Shown: positions 34,476 to 43,743, counted from the stretch's first letter. The stretch is 59,377 nucleotides of DNA from CALBZG01 sp964486295 (GCA_964486295.1 CAZAMF010000012.1:1-59377); one strand, 5' to 3'. Numbers and translations: made by a program. Notes: generated from the sequence alone by a model not told the origin.

Positions 34476-35461
34476 TAATAATATAAACCATCATCTGGAA
34501 GAGCTCCGCCCACAGAGGCCGGGTTCATTTCAAACAGAACCTGATAAAAAGCCTTAAGCATGTCTTTGCTTACGGAGGTGTCTTCGTCATACAACACGAT
34601 ATTGCATTTCGGAATCGCTTTTTCAGCTACGACCGGGTCTGCGATGAAACCCCATTTTGCAATCAGCTGGGCCGCTTCAGCCGGGCTGTTATTTACGAAA
34701 TCCACAGATGCCCTGTAGTCCTGAAGGAAGATATCCAGATCCGAAGCGCGTTCTTCAACAAACGATTTCTGCGCCACCAGCACGCCCATTGGCAGATCCT
34801 GCCCCGTTACATCAGCCCAAAGCGCATTGAAATCAAGCGAAACACTGACTGCCGGATTTTTTGAAGTTACCACAGTAACAAAAGGCTCAGGCAGCAAAGC
34901 CACAGAACCTTTCTCCGCCATCAGCGATGTCGCTACGTCGGTATGGCTTGCCAGCCACTGAACATTCACATCCGTAACCGGTTTTGTTCCGCCCTGGGCC
35001 AGCAGCTTCTGCAGAATATATTCCGGAGAGCCGCCCTTGCCGCTGGCATAAATCGTTTTACCTGCCAGATCATCGATGCTTTTTATGTTTTGAGTCCCGT
35101 TTTCAACCACATATAAAATACCCAGAGTCTCTACACTGATCGCAACGATCTTCCCACCTGTTTTGTTGTATAGAACAGCAGCGATATTGGATGGAACGCA
35201 AGCCATATCCACTTCGCCGGTAATGATTTTCCCGCTGATCTCATCCGGCGCCTGATACGTGGTAATCGCATACTTGTCCGTCTGATCCATCAATTTTACC
35301 ATGCCCATGCCGGTGGGGCCGTTCAGCGCTGCGATAACGATAGGCTTCGTGATCTCCGGCTTCTCTTCCTGAGCCGGTGCACAGGCGATGAATGCTGTCA
35401 TAGCAAGCAACGCGACCATGGCAAGAGCTAAAATCCTTTTTGCTTTCGAATACTTCTTCAT
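34475..35461 (-). CDS. ABC transporter substrate-binding lipoprotein (NMT1/SsuA-like)
   Basis: Extracytoplasmic solute receptor of 328 residues. The signal peptide ends in a lipobox AFIAC with the Cys at about 27, so it should be lipid-anchored. The body is a type II periplasmic-binding fold of the SsuA/ThiY/NMT1 class: PIVIAALNGPTGMGMVKL, GEVDMACVPSNIAAVLYNKTGG, and the DLAGKTIYASGKGGSPEYILQKLL hinge region. It partners the fused permease-ATPase downstream. The ligand cannot be read from the sequence. Confidence 0.9.
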   Translation of the reverse strand: MKKYSKAKRILALAMVALLAMTAFIACAPAQEEKPEITKPIVIAALNGPTGMGMVKLMDQTDKYAITTYQAPDEISGKIITGEVDMACVPSNIAAVLYNKTGGKIVAISVETLGILYVVENGTQNIKSIDDLAGKTIYASGKGGSPEYILQKLLAQGGTKPVTDVNVQWLASHTDVATSLMAEKGSVALLPEPFVTVVTSKNPAVSVSLDFNALWADVTGQDLPMGVLVAQKSFVEERASDLDIFLQDYRASVDFVNNSPAEAAQLIAKWGFIADPVVAEKAIPKCNIVLYDEDTSVSKDMLKAFYQVLFEMNPASVGGALPDDGLYY

Positions 35462-35504
35462 AATGACCCTCTTTCTTTCCTTACAATAATCTTTGCTGTC
35501 CAGG

Positions 35505-35759
35505 TCAGACTTTGGAATAAATAGTTTTTGTGTTCACTCCTGGCAGTGCGCCCAGTTTTCCGGACAGGGCACTGATGGTATCCGCCGGAGCGTCGATCGC
35601 CACACTGATGATGGATACGCCCCGTTTGTTATAGGGGATCCCCATTCGCCCGATGATGAATTCTCCATACTGGGAGAGAAGACTGTTCATGTCGTCGACG
35701 TGTTCCGTGTTTTCAATGATGATTCCGATCAGCGCCAGTCTGTTTTGCTTGTTTTCCAT
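35505..35759 (-). CDS. TM1266-type iron-only hydrogenase system putative regulator
   Basis: Small protein of 84 residues with a ferredoxin-like/ACT-like fold predicted for the family named after Thermotoga TM1266. RLALIGIIIENTEHVDDMN, the central EFIIGRMGIPYNKRGVSIISVAIDAPAD, and the end LGALPGVNTKTIYSK fit this family. Members usually sit beside hydrogenase maturation genes; here it heads an ABC-uptake operon, 43 bases before the receptor gene. It follows an attenuator-like leader. No DNA-binding motif is evident, so regulator is the family label rather than a demonstrated role. Confidence 0.82.
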   Translation of the reverse strand: MENKQNRLALIGIIIENTEHVDDMNSLLSQYGEFIIGRMGIPYNKRGVSIISVAIDAPADTISALSGKLGALPGVNTKTIYSKV

Positions 35760-35779
35760 TTCATCCTCTTTTCAACAAT

Positions 35780-35880
35780 AAAAAACACCTTCACTGAAGG
35801 CGCCTTAAACGGTTCATATACGGTGCCTTTCCCCTTAGTAGAATCTTCGGGCGTCAGTGCATCTACAGACTATCATATAA
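35780..35880 (-). promoter_or_regulatory. Candidate attenuator or riboswitch-like leader of the ABC operon
   Basis: On the minus strand a terminator-like hairpin GCGCCUUC-AGU-GAAGGUGU (35803-35785) plus six U stands just before the operon. Upstream, CACUGACGCC (35859-35850) can pair with UCAGUG (35797-35792) and GGCG (35804-35801), disrupting the terminator. That strand lies in the loop of a third hairpin formed by GUAGA (35866-35862) and UCUAC (35842-35838). Three mutually exclusive pairings are typical of transcription attenuation. I could not match it to TPP, SAM, THF, guanidine, preQ1, ZTP or T-box classes. Confidence 0.55.
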
Positions 35881-36077
35881 ATACCCGGATTTCAATTTAT
35901 TAACACATTTTTTATGTTTTTTTTGTGATTTTTTTATCATTCCTGTTTGTATGCCGCCGAGACCCGGCTTTTCTGAATATCCCGATTGAATATCCACGTT
36001 TGTCGCTATAAAATGAATATAAAAATATGGTAGGGATTTGCTTTCGATATGGTTTGGAGAAGCATAGGAGGGACCGG
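35881..36077. other. Divergent intergenic region upstream of the leader and phzF-like gene
   Basis: Long T-rich runs at 35905-35940. On the plus strand TTGAAT and TATAAA (about 15-16 bases apart, near 35987-36013) could be the phzF-like promoter. No clear promoter pair for the minus-strand leader was found. Confidence 0.4.
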
Positions 36078-37004
36078 ATGAAATTTTATATTGCGGACGC
36101 GTTCACAGACCACCTTTTCGGCGGAAATCCCGCAGGTATCGTCTTGCTGGATGAATGCATGGATTTCCCTGACGATGCCCTGTGTATCAAAACAGCCGCT
36201 GAACTGCGATATTCTGAAACAGTATTCATTAAAAATCTGGAAGCGAAGGACGGGTTTCAGGGCAGCTTCCATTTTCGTTATTTCACGCCGTCGGAAGAGG
36301 TAGATCTGTGCGGTCATGCCACCATCGCGGCTTTCAGTGTCCTGAGCCGTTACAAAGCAATCCGGCCGGAAGGGGATTTCTTTATTCATACAAATGCAGG
36401 CGACTTGACCGTGAATGTGAAGGACGGCTTCGTGATCATGGAGATGGGCGCTCCCGAACATATGAAAACTTTTACCGCAGAATTTGAAATCCGGGAATTA
36501 TATCAGATGATGGGTGCCCAAAACGAAAGCGTTGTTGCTGACATCGGCTGTTGCGAATATGCCCGTCTTCTGCCGACGATTATCAGTACCGGCCTTCCGG
36601 ACATTATCCTGCCGGTGGAATCTCTGAAGGCGCTCAATGAACTAGAGCCGGACTACGTTGCTTTATCGGGGTTTTCCAGGAAGCACAATGTCGTCGGTGT
36701 ACATGCTTTTACCCTGGAAAAAATAGCCGGAGAGGAGCGTGTCCGTGCGCATGTGCGCAATTTCGCGCCGGCTGTCGGGATAAATGAGGAGGCTGCAACC
36801 GGCACCAGCAACGGCGCGCTGACATATTATCTGTACCTCAATGGGCTGCTGGATGCCAACGCGGAAAGCCTTTTCATCCAGGGCGAATCCATGGGACGGC
36901 CTTCGAAGATTTATACTCATATCAAAAAAACACAAGACGGCAAGATCGTGATTAAGGTCGGTGGAACCGGTGTGATTCTTGCCGCCGGAGATCTTTATAT
37001 TTGA
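36078..37004 (+). CDS. PhzF family isomerase
   Basis: PhzF-fold protein of 308 residues, a cofactor-free epimerase/isomerase superfamily. DAFTDHLFGGNPAGIVLLD at the N-terminus, SETVFI with the catalytic-type Glu, RYFTPSEEVDLCGHATIAA, and NEEAATGTSNGALTYYLY are family-defining. I start at ATG 36078, 5 bases after AGGAGGG. There is no phenazine gene cluster; in Firmicutes such homologues act in unknown metabolism. It is monocistronic, converging with the transglycosylase gene. Confidence 0.93.
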   Translation: MKFYIADAFTDHLFGGNPAGIVLLDECMDFPDDALCIKTAAELRYSETVFIKNLEAKDGFQGSFHFRYFTPSEEVDLCGHATIAAFSVLSRYKAIRPEGDFFIHTNAGDLTVNVKDGFVIMEMGAPEHMKTFTAEFEIRELYQMMGAQNESVVADIGCCEYARLLPTIISTGLPDIILPVESLKALNELEPDYVALSGFSRKHNVVGVHAFTLEKIAGEERVRAHVRNFAPAVGINEEAATGTSNGALTYYLYLNGLLDANAESLFIQGESMGRPSKIYTHIKKTQDGKIVIKVGGTGVILAAGDLYI

Positions 37005-37044
37005 TTGAATTTTCCGCGATGTTTTCAATTGGGCGCTAGGCATA

Positions 37045-38181
37045 TTACTGATAGCCGTGGCTGGTCAAGTATGCGTTCAGATTGTTATACGCCCAGATGA
37101 TGGTGTTTGCATATGTTGTATCGTAACCACCCTTATTTTCCGATGCAATTCCCAGCTTATAGGCGGATAATGCCCGTATCCGGTCCCCACTGTACCCGGA
37201 CATGAGTTGTCCGTAATATCTTGCGCCGAAATCGATATTCTTTTTCGCGTTTTTGAGATCTTCAACGCTGAGTCCATAGGCTTTTCCGGTAGCCGGCATG
37301 ATCTGCATCATGCCAGTAGCCCCCGACCCGGAAACGATCCCCGGGCGAAACCCCGATTCGCATTGGGCAATGGCCATGATCCACTCGACATCCACCTCAA
37401 ATCGTTCCGCCGCGCTTTTAAAATAAAAGGCATATTCCTGAGAAACCGTTTCCGACAAGGTACGGTTCCGGCTTCGAATATATTCAGCGAGTCCCTGATT
37501 ATATTTTGACTCTTTCTCACTCCAGAGAGATTGGGCATCCGTTCCCCCTGATGTGCTGATGCAAATTCCGTAGTTCAGGTCATGATAAAGATCCCAGGAA
37601 AACGAAGGATCCTCTGAAAAAGCTTTGAGCGGCAGATAGAAGACATCGTCGTCACCCTGCAGCACTGGCATTCCTTTCAAATCCATCTCGTATGAGCCGG
37701 AATCGTCAAATGCATAGATACATCCGTTTGTGACTGCTTCAACTTTTCCCGGGTCATCGTTGACAAGAATTTTGATATCCTTCCTGATCGTTACCGGCAC
37801 ACTCTCATCGCCCCGTTTGATTTTCTGCTCCTGCAGCTGGTTTGCCATGGGTTCTACCGGTGTTAGCAGCAATTCTTCATTGTCCTCACTGCAAAGATAG
37901 CCGAAACCGCAAATATTGCCAAGAGCCACTGTAACCGGCATGTACAGAGTGTCCTGATAGATAAAGAACGGGTCGCTCAACTGGTAATTCACTATCTTAG
38001 TTCCGTTGATATTGATATTTCTTACATAGAAGCGGGTGCTCCCCTCTGCGGCTTTGATCCTCTGTGCCTCGTGGGGCTCAACTGAAATGCCTGTATACAT
38101 AAAAGCTGCCGATATGAAAAGCAGCACGATCATTATTTTGATTAATATTTTACCTGTTTTAATAAAAGCTTCTTTGTTCAT
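37045..38181 (-). CDS. Lytic transglycosylase (SLT domain) with extracellular N-terminal domain
   Basis: Exported peptidoglycan lytic enzyme of 378 residues. One membrane segment near 11-32 (ILIKIMIVLLFISAAFMYTG) acts as signal or anchor. The region about 45-225 is beta-rich, resembling a copper-amine-oxidase-N or stalk-like domain (YVRNININGTKIVNY, YMPVTVALGNICGFGY). The C-terminal Slt domain (about 250-375) has the catalytic Glu in MAIAQCESGFRP, then ATGMMQIMPATGKAYG and ALSAYKLGIAS. I start at ATG 38181 after AGGAGAGG. Confidence 0.9.
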   Translation of the reverse strand: MNKEAFIKTGKILIKIMIVLLFISAAFMYTGISVEPHEAQRIKAAEGSTRFYVRNININGTKIVNYQLSDPFFIYQDTLYMPVTVALGNICGFGYLCSEDNEELLLTPVEPMANQLQEQKIKRGDESVPVTIRKDIKILVNDDPGKVEAVTNGCIYAFDDSGSYEMDLKGMPVLQGDDDVFYLPLKAFSEDPSFSWDLYHDLNYGICISTSGGTDAQSLWSEKESKYNQGLAEYIRSRNRTLSETVSQEYAFYFKSAAERFEVDVEWIMAIAQCESGFRPGIVSGSGATGMMQIMPATGKAYGLSVEDLKNAKKNIDFGARYYGQLMSGYSGDRIRALSAYKLGIASENKGGYDTTYANTIIWAYNNLNAYLTSHGYQ

Positions 38182-38301
38182 TCCGCCTCTCCTTATCAAT
38201 TTACTTCCTGGCCCGGGCTTATGGAAGTCTTATTATTATACTAAAGCAGGCCCAAAAAGTATAGTTGGTTTCCCTTTCAAAATCGCCCTGCCGATGATAT
38301 A

Positions 38302-39537
38302 ATGTGGTCCATGAGCATCTTACAAGGCACCGTTAAAATATGGGGGCGGGATGTACCTAAGGATTTTCTTGCCTTTCTCATCATAAGTGTTCTTCTTGGG
38401 ATCGTGGAAGCGGTGGACTCCACCTCCCTCTCAAACAGGCTTTACGAAGACCTGAATTTCACTGTCATGCAGCGGTCTACGCTTGAAGCTCCCCGGGAAC
38501 TTCCGGGTTTTTTAGCCGTTGTCATCATTGGCATGTTGAATAGTTTCGGAGATATCCGGATAGCCGCTTTTGCCAATATACTTGGCGGCATCGGGCTTCT
38601 TTTTTTTGGAATGACGCCGAATGACTTTTCGATGGTACTGATCACTCTAGTCATTTACAGCACCGGGCAGCATATCTATCTTCCTCTGTCCAACACAATC
38701 GCCATGACTTTTGCCAAGGGTGATAATCTTGGGAAAAGGCTCGGGCAGGTCCAGAGTCTCGGCAGTTTTTCCATCATTATCTCTTCGGCTCTTTTGTACT
38801 TGCTTTATAAACTTTTCCATGTATCTTACCAGGCTGTATTTTTTATTGCCGGCATCGCCATGCTGCTGGCCGGCTTCTTGTTCCTGGCAATGGATAAAAG
38901 CGGAAATCGCGATCGGGTGGTGGCCAAGGAGCGTTTTGTTTTAAGGAAGGAATTCAAACTCTTTTATATTCTCTCCGTTATTAACGGCGCCCGAAAGCAA
39001 ATAACCATCACTTTCGTACCGTGGCTGCTCATCGATACGTTCAGGCAGCCGGTTACCACCATCACCGCGCTGTTCTTCGTAGTTTGTTGTATTAATATAT
39101 TCTTTAAGCCCTGGTTTGGAAATTTGATAGACAATAAAGGAGAGCGATTTGCGCTGAGGTTGGAAGCACTGGTCATGTTTGTTGCATGTCTGGGCTTTTC
39201 CTTTGCCAAGATCCTTTTTTCACCCGGCATTGCGCTGGCAGTAGTCTGTTTCTGCTATGTAATCGACAAACTGATGGGTTCAGCGTCCATGGCCCGGGCC
39301 ACTTATGTCAGGAAACTATCCAGGGAGCCTTCGGATGTAGCCCGAACTCTGGCGACAGGTCAAAGTATGGACCATGTGGTTTCCATGCTGATCCCACTGC
39401 TTGCGGGATATTTCTGGTATTCCCATGGAATCAATGGATACATCTACGTTTTCCTGGGGGCTCTCGTGATCTCCTGGATGAATTTCGCCGCAGCAGGAAA
39501 AATCCCAAGAGATATGAGTTGTGAAATCACATTCTAA
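38302..39537 (+). CDS. Major facilitator superfamily transporter
   Basis: Integral membrane protein of 411 residues with about 12 hydrophobic segments and a long central loop (around residue 195, MDKSGNRDRVVAKERFVLRK), as in MFS secondary carriers. The loop-2/3 signature is poorly conserved. The substrate is unknown. No strong ribosome site precedes either ATG 38302 or ATG 38311, so the start is uncertain. It ends at a bidirectional terminator. Confidence 0.82.
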   Translation: MWSMSILQGTVKIWGRDVPKDFLAFLIISVLLGIVEAVDSTSLSNRLYEDLNFTVMQRSTLEAPRELPGFLAVVIIGMLNSFGDIRIAAFANILGGIGLLFFGMTPNDFSMVLITLVIYSTGQHIYLPLSNTIAMTFAKGDNLGKRLGQVQSLGSFSIIISSALLYLLYKLFHVSYQAVFFIAGIAMLLAGFLFLAMDKSGNRDRVVAKERFVLRKEFKLFYILSVINGARKQITITFVPWLLIDTFRQPVTTITALFFVVCCINIFFKPWFGNLIDNKGERFALRLEALVMFVACLGFSFAKILFSPGIALAVVCFCYVIDKLMGSASMARATYVRKLSREPSDVARTLATGQSMDHVVSMLIPLLAGYFWYSHGINGYIYVFLGALVISWMNFAAAGKIPRDMSCEITF

Positions 39538-39583
39538 AAAAAGCTCTCCGGTCTATGCATTGCATATCCGTGAGAGCTTTTTC
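39536..39583. terminator. Bidirectional terminator between the MFS gene and hbd
   Basis: AAAAAAGCTCTC pairs with GAGAGCTTTTT, with an inner TATGCA/TGCATA stem. A and T runs on each side let it serve both converging genes. Confidence 0.88.
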
Positions 39584-39618
39584 ATACCTATTGTCTATTT
39601 TGCTATTTTTTATCTTTA

Positions 39619-40470
39619 TTATTTGGCGCTGTAGTCGAAGAAACCTACGCCGGTCTTGCGGCCAAGCTTGTTGCCTCTGACCATTTTCTTGAGAAGTGTA
39701 TGAGGTCTGTATTTCGGATCACCGTATTCTCTGTAAAGAGTGTCCATAATAGCAAGGCAAACATCCAGGCCAACCAGATCTCCCAAGGAAAGAGGTCCCA
39801 TCGGGTGGTTTGCGCCCAACATCATGGCCTTGTCAATATCTTCTGCAGTGGCTACGCCATCAGCCAGCACGCCAACAGCTTCATTGATCATCGGGATTAG
39901 GATTCTGTTTACAACGAATCCCGGTGCTTCATCCACATCAACCGGTGTCTTGTCTAAATGTCTAATGAGATCAAGGATTGTCTGACGTGTCTCTTCGGAA
40001 GTGGATAGTCCGCGAACGATTTCAACCAGCTTCATGGCAGGAACCGGATTGAAGAAATGCAGACCGATAATTTTTTCCGGGCGGTGTGTAGCCGATGCGA
40101 TATCTGTAATGGAAAGAGCTGAAGTGTTTGTCGCGATGATCGTTTCCGGTTTGCACAGCTTATCAAGCTCTATGAACAACTCTTTCTTGGATTCTATTTC
40201 CTCAGTAGCCGCTTCTATAATCAGGTCTGCGTCCTTAACGATATTAATGTCTGTGGAGCCCTGAATATGAGACATGATTTCCGCTTTCTCAGCCTCGGTC
40301 ATTTTTTCCTTTGCTACCAATTTCGCGAGATTCTTTTCAACGGTGGCAATACCGCCATCAACGGAAGTCTGTCTTCTTGCTCTGAGACATACTTCGTAGC
40401 CGTGCTGCGCCAATACCTGAATAATTCCGGCGCCCATGGTTCCTGTGCCCAGTACACCAATTTTTTTCAT
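39619..40470 (-). CDS. hbd: 3-hydroxybutyryl-CoA dehydrogenase
   Basis: NAD(P)-dependent beta-hydroxyacyl-CoA dehydrogenase of 283 residues, the acetoacetyl-CoA reducing step of butyrate-type fermentation or its reverse. GVLGTGTMGAGIIQVLAQHGYEV is the nucleotide site; IIATNTSALSITDIA, the catalytic IGLHFFNPVPAMKLVEIV (His and Asn region), and DEAPGFVVNRI follow. The C-terminus GRKTGVGFFDYSAK is typical. Other butyrate genes (crt, bcd, thl) are not in this window. It has its own promoter and a clear AAGGAGG. Confidence 0.94.
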   Translation of the reverse strand: MKKIGVLGTGTMGAGIIQVLAQHGYEVCLRARRQTSVDGGIATVEKNLAKLVAKEKMTEAEKAEIMSHIQGSTDINIVKDADLIIEAATEEIESKKELFIELDKLCKPETIIATNTSALSITDIASATHRPEKIIGLHFFNPVPAMKLVEIVRGLSTSEETRQTILDLIRHLDKTPVDVDEAPGFVVNRILIPMINEAVGVLADGVATAEDIDKAMMLGANHPMGPLSLGDLVGLDVCLAIMDTLYREYGDPKYRPHTLLKKMVRGNKLGRKTGVGFFDYSAK

Positions 40471-40538
40471 ATTGTTTGATCCTCCTTAATCTTCTGTTTA
40501 ATTACTTTGTACTCGAATACTTCTAAACCCACAGACCT

Positions 40539-40567
40539 ATTATATAAGAAACGGGTTTCAATGTGAA
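40539..40567 (-). promoter_or_regulatory. Sigma-A promoter of hbd
   Basis: On the minus strand TTCACA (40567-40562) and a perfect TATAAT (40544-40539), spaced 17 bases, lie about 70 bases before the hbd start. The -10 is strong and the -35 moderate. Confidence 0.65.
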
Positions 40568-40584
40568 GTTTTTTTGTAAGTGCA

Positions 40585-41832
40585 TCATAACAATATATTC
40601 CTTATTTCTTCTTTATACGCCTCCACTCCCGGCTGATTGAACGGGTTTACGCCCATCATGTATGCGGTAATGGCGCAGGTTGTCTCGAAGTAATAGATTA
40701 GCTCGCCGAAGATGCCGGGCGATAGTTCTGGAATATCGATTTTCACAACAGGGATCCCTGCTTTCCGGTGTGCTGTGATGACACCTTCCATGGCAGCCCG
40801 GTTGACTTCATTCATCCGCTTACCGGAAAGCCCTGCACCCGCGTCGGCAGGAACCTGCACATCCTCCTCAGGAGTCTGCAAGTTCAGAACCGTTTCGAAA
40901 AATATTCTGCTCCCCTCCTGCAAAAACTGCCCCATGCTGTGAAGATCCGTGGTAAAGCCAAGGGATGCCGGATACAAGCCTTTGCCCTCCTTGCCTTCAC
41001 TCTCTCCGAACAACTGCTTCAGCCATTCTGTAAAATAATAGAGTTTCGGCTCATAAAATTCAAATATTTCGATATTTTTTCCGGCCTGCATCATAGCATA
41101 TCGGGTTATGGCATAATCAGGAAGGTCAAAGTCCCAGCCGGTGTCACAGGCGCAGTCCAACGCGCCTCTCAGCATCGCCCTGATGTCGATTCCTGCCACA
41201 GCCATTGGAAGAAGCCCCACAGCCGATAGCACCGAATATCGGCCTCCGATATCATCCGGAACAACGAAACTGGTATAGCCTTCCCGGTCGCACTCCTCCC
41301 GAAGCACGCCCCGGGACCGGTCCGTTATGGCATAGATGCGCTTTTTCGCCTCTTCCTCTCCGTATTTTCCCATCAGCACTTCTTTCAATACCGAAAATGC
41401 GATACTCGGCTCAATGGTCGTGCCGGATTTCGAAATGACGCATATACAGGTGTCCTTTTTGAGGACTTCATCCAGAATCTCTGCATGATACGTCCCGCTT
41501 AAGTTGTTGCCTGCAAAACGTATTTCCGGATATCCCGCCAGGCCTCCCATCGCTTCAATGGCAGCGCGTGCTCCGAGATAGGAGCCTCCGATTCCAATCA
41601 CGACAAACAACTCGCACCTGGCTTGGATTTCATCGGCAGTTTCAAGGATCCTGCCCACCTCCGCCATGAATTCAGAATCTTTTTTAGCCTCTTCCAGCGG
41701 CAGCCTGACCCAGCCCGTAAATTCTTCTTTCCCCGACCAGAGCCTCTCAATGGCGCGGTCCGCCTCCGGCCGCAGCCTGCTCAGAGTCTCTTCCTCCAGG
41801 AAGGTTTTTGAAACATCTGCTTTTATTTTCAT
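40585..41832 (-). CDS. pgi: Glucose-6-phosphate isomerase
   Basis: Interconverts glucose 6-phosphate and fructose 6-phosphate; 415 residues, the short bacterial form. FVVIGIGGSYLGARAAIEA, VISKSGTTIEPSIAF (sugar phosphate binding), and the VPDDIGGRYSVLSAVGLLPMAVAG signature with the catalytic arginine are present. GSRIFFETVLN is the second conserved block. It lies 12 bases after the CapD/FlaA1-like gene, suggesting joint transcription and a link between sugar phosphate supply and envelope polysaccharide. Confidence 0.95.
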   Translation of the reverse strand: MKIKADVSKTFLEEETLSRLRPEADRAIERLWSGKEEFTGWVRLPLEEAKKDSEFMAEVGRILETADEIQARCELFVVIGIGGSYLGARAAIEAMGGLAGYPEIRFAGNNLSGTYHAEILDEVLKKDTCICVISKSGTTIEPSIAFSVLKEVLMGKYGEEEAKKRIYAITDRSRGVLREECDREGYTSFVVPDDIGGRYSVLSAVGLLPMAVAGIDIRAMLRGALDCACDTGWDFDLPDYAITRYAMMQAGKNIEIFEFYEPKLYYFTEWLKQLFGESEGKEGKGLYPASLGFTTDLHSMGQFLQEGSRIFFETVLNLQTPEEDVQVPADAGAGLSGKRMNEVNRAAMEGVITAHRKAGIPVVKIDIPELSPGIFGELIYYFETTCAITAYMMGVNPFNQPGVEAYKEEIRNILL

Positions 41833-41844
41833 ATGGGTGCCTCA

Positions 41845-43743
41845 CTAATGTCCATTCGGTGTGTAATTCGGGACGATCGAACGCAGCCATTTCTTCACTT
41901 CTTCGTCCGTCATTGTCAGAACATCCGCCACTTTCCGCTCCAGAGCTCCCTCTTCCGCCAGCAAATCCTTCAGTTCATCATTGGCTTCAAGTGGATGCCC
42001 TACGTAAATTTTGTCATACCCTGTCTTTTCAATACCCTCTTCCGCCAGCAGCAGTTCTTCATACAACTTCTCACCCGGCCTGAGTCCGGTAATTTCTATA
42101 TCAATATCCACATTCGGGACATAACCGGACAGTCGTATTACATTTTCTGCCAGATCCATGATCTTAACCGGCTCGCCCATATCCAGAACGAATATTTCTC
42201 CGCCCCTTGCCATGGCGCCGGTCTGGATCACCAGCTGAACGGCTTCCGGTATCGTCATGAAATACCGGGTGATATCGGGGTGGGTTACGGTAACCGGTCC
42301 GCCATTTTCGATTTGTTTACGAAAGATCGGGATGACGGAACCGTTGGATCCCAGAACATTTCCGAATCTTACAGCAGAGTAGCTGGTCTTCGTGTTTTTT
42401 CTGCTTTTTTCCTGAAGGATCATCTCAGCTGCGCGCTTGGTGCAGCCCATCACATTGGTCGGGTTTACGGCTTTGTCTGTGGAAATCATGACGAATTTCG
42501 TTACGGCGTATTCCTCGGATAAATCAATCATGATGCGGGTCCCCAGGATGTTGTTGATCACCGCCTCCTTCGGATTCGTTTCCATCAGTGGAACATGCTT
42601 ATGCGCAGCGGCATGGAAAACCACATGCGGCCTGTATTTTTCGAACACTTCTCTCATCCGTGCTTCGCTCCTGACAGAGCCGATGACTGCTTCAAATTCC
42701 AGGAACGGAAAGGTTTGCCTGATTTCGTTTGCCAATTCAAACACTGTATTTTCATAAATGTCCAGGGCGATCAGTTTCCTTGGCTTAAAACGGGCGACCT
42801 GCCTGCATAATTCACTCCCGATGGATCCGCCCCCTCCGGTAACCAGAACGATCTGTCCCTCCAGATAACCCGAAATTTCCCTGAGATTCACCTTTACCGG
42901 CTCTCTGCCCAGAAGGTCTTCAATATCCACGTCTCTCAGCTTGGTGATGCTGACGGTATCGTTGATCAGATCGATCAAACTTGGTAAAATCTTGATTTTA
43001 CAGCGGGTCTTGTTGCATTCGTTCACAATATTCTGAATGGTTTTCCGGCTGGCGCTGGGTATCGCAATGATGATTTCATCCACTGCATATTTCCTGGAAT
43101 ACGCCCTGATATGAGAAATGTCCCCCGCAACTTTAACGCCGTTGATGCGTTTCCCTTGTTTGGACACATTATCATCCAGCATTACTGTGGCTCTTTTTCC
43201 GTATTCGGGATGCTGTTTGATTTCACGTACGATGGCCGCCCCGGCTTCCCCGGCGCCTACGATCATGACCCTCGTCAGTTCCGAGCCGATAATACTGTTC
43301 TTCCCTTTGAAAAGCGGCATGCCTTTAAACGCCCCCGGATTCCGCAAAATGCGGAGAAGCCTGTATGTCATCCTTGAGGCTGAAACCAGTACAACAATAA
43401 GGAGTCCCGAAATAATATAAATGCTTCTTGGCATCATCTGCTGGCTGAAGGCCATATAGGCCAGCGTCAGCAACTCTCCCAACACCGATCCCATCACTAT
43501 TTTCGTCAGTTCATCTGCCCCGGCGTATCTCCACATGCTGGTGTAGATGCCTAAGATCCCAAAAGACGCGACCATTACCAGTGTAATCGGGGCAATATTA
43601 GCCGCATATACCCCAAACCACGCTTCGAATTGCGTGCTGTTCACATCAAACTCAAAACGCAGAAGATAAGCCCCAATAAAAGAGATATTGATGATCAGTA
43701 TATCAAGTATCAGAAGTGCGGCGATCCGTCCGGCCTTAACCAT
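41845..43743 (-). CDS. Membrane nucleotide-sugar dehydratase/epimerase (CapD/FlaA1/PglF-like)
   Basis: Polysaccharide biosynthesis enzyme of 632 residues. Four N-terminal membrane segments (about 1-125) precede a CoA-binding-like Rossmann domain (about 150-270, RVMIVGAGEAGAAIVRE). The catalytic SDR domain (about 295-590) has VTGGGGSIGSELCRQ, VFHAAAHKHVPLME, STDKAVNPTNVMG in place of the Tyr-Lys motif, and SAVRFGNVLGSNGSVIP. These features fit UDP-GlcNAc 4,6-dehydratase-type enzymes that start bacillosamine-like sugars. The exact product is not determinable. It is probably co-transcribed with pgi and, upstream, the trypsin-fold gene. Confidence 0.92.
   Translation of the reverse strand: MVKAGRIAALLILDILIINISFIGAYLLRFEFDVNSTQFEAWFGVYAANIAPITLVMVASFGILGIYTSMWRYAGADELTKIVMGSVLGELLTLAYMAFSQQMMPRSIYIISGLLIVVLVSASRMTYRLLRILRNPGAFKGMPLFKGKNSIIGSELTRVMIVGAGEAGAAIVREIKQHPEYGKRATVMLDDNVSKQGKRINGVKVAGDISHIRAYSRKYAVDEIIIAIPSASRKTIQNIVNECNKTRCKIKILPSLIDLINDTVSITKLRDVDIEDLLGREPVKVNLREISGYLEGQIVLVTGGGGSIGSELCRQVARFKPRKLIALDIYENTVFELANEIRQTFPFLEFEAVIGSVRSEARMREVFEKYRPHVVFHAAAHKHVPLMETNPKEAVINNILGTRIMIDLSEEYAVTKFVMISTDKAVNPTNVMGCTKRAAEMILQEKSRKNTKTSYSAVRFGNVLGSNGSVIPIFRKQIENGGPVTVTHPDITRYFMTIPEAVQLVIQTGAMARGGEIFVLDMGEPVKIMDLAENVIRLSGYVPNVDIDIEITGLRPGEKLYEELLLAEEGIEKTGYDKIYVGHPLEANDELKDLLAEEGALERKVADVLTMTDEEVKKWLRSIVPNYTPNGH

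Noticed and set aside
35780..35880. TPP riboswitch upstream of the SsuA/ThiY-like transporter operon
   Set aside because: The conserved CUGAGA and ACCUGAUCUGGAUAAUGCCAGCG elements are absent; the leader shows a different set of pairings.
36078..37004. Phenazine biosynthesis
   Set aside because: Only a PhzF-fold protein is present. PhzF homologues are widespread outside phenazine clusters, and no other phz gene is nearby.
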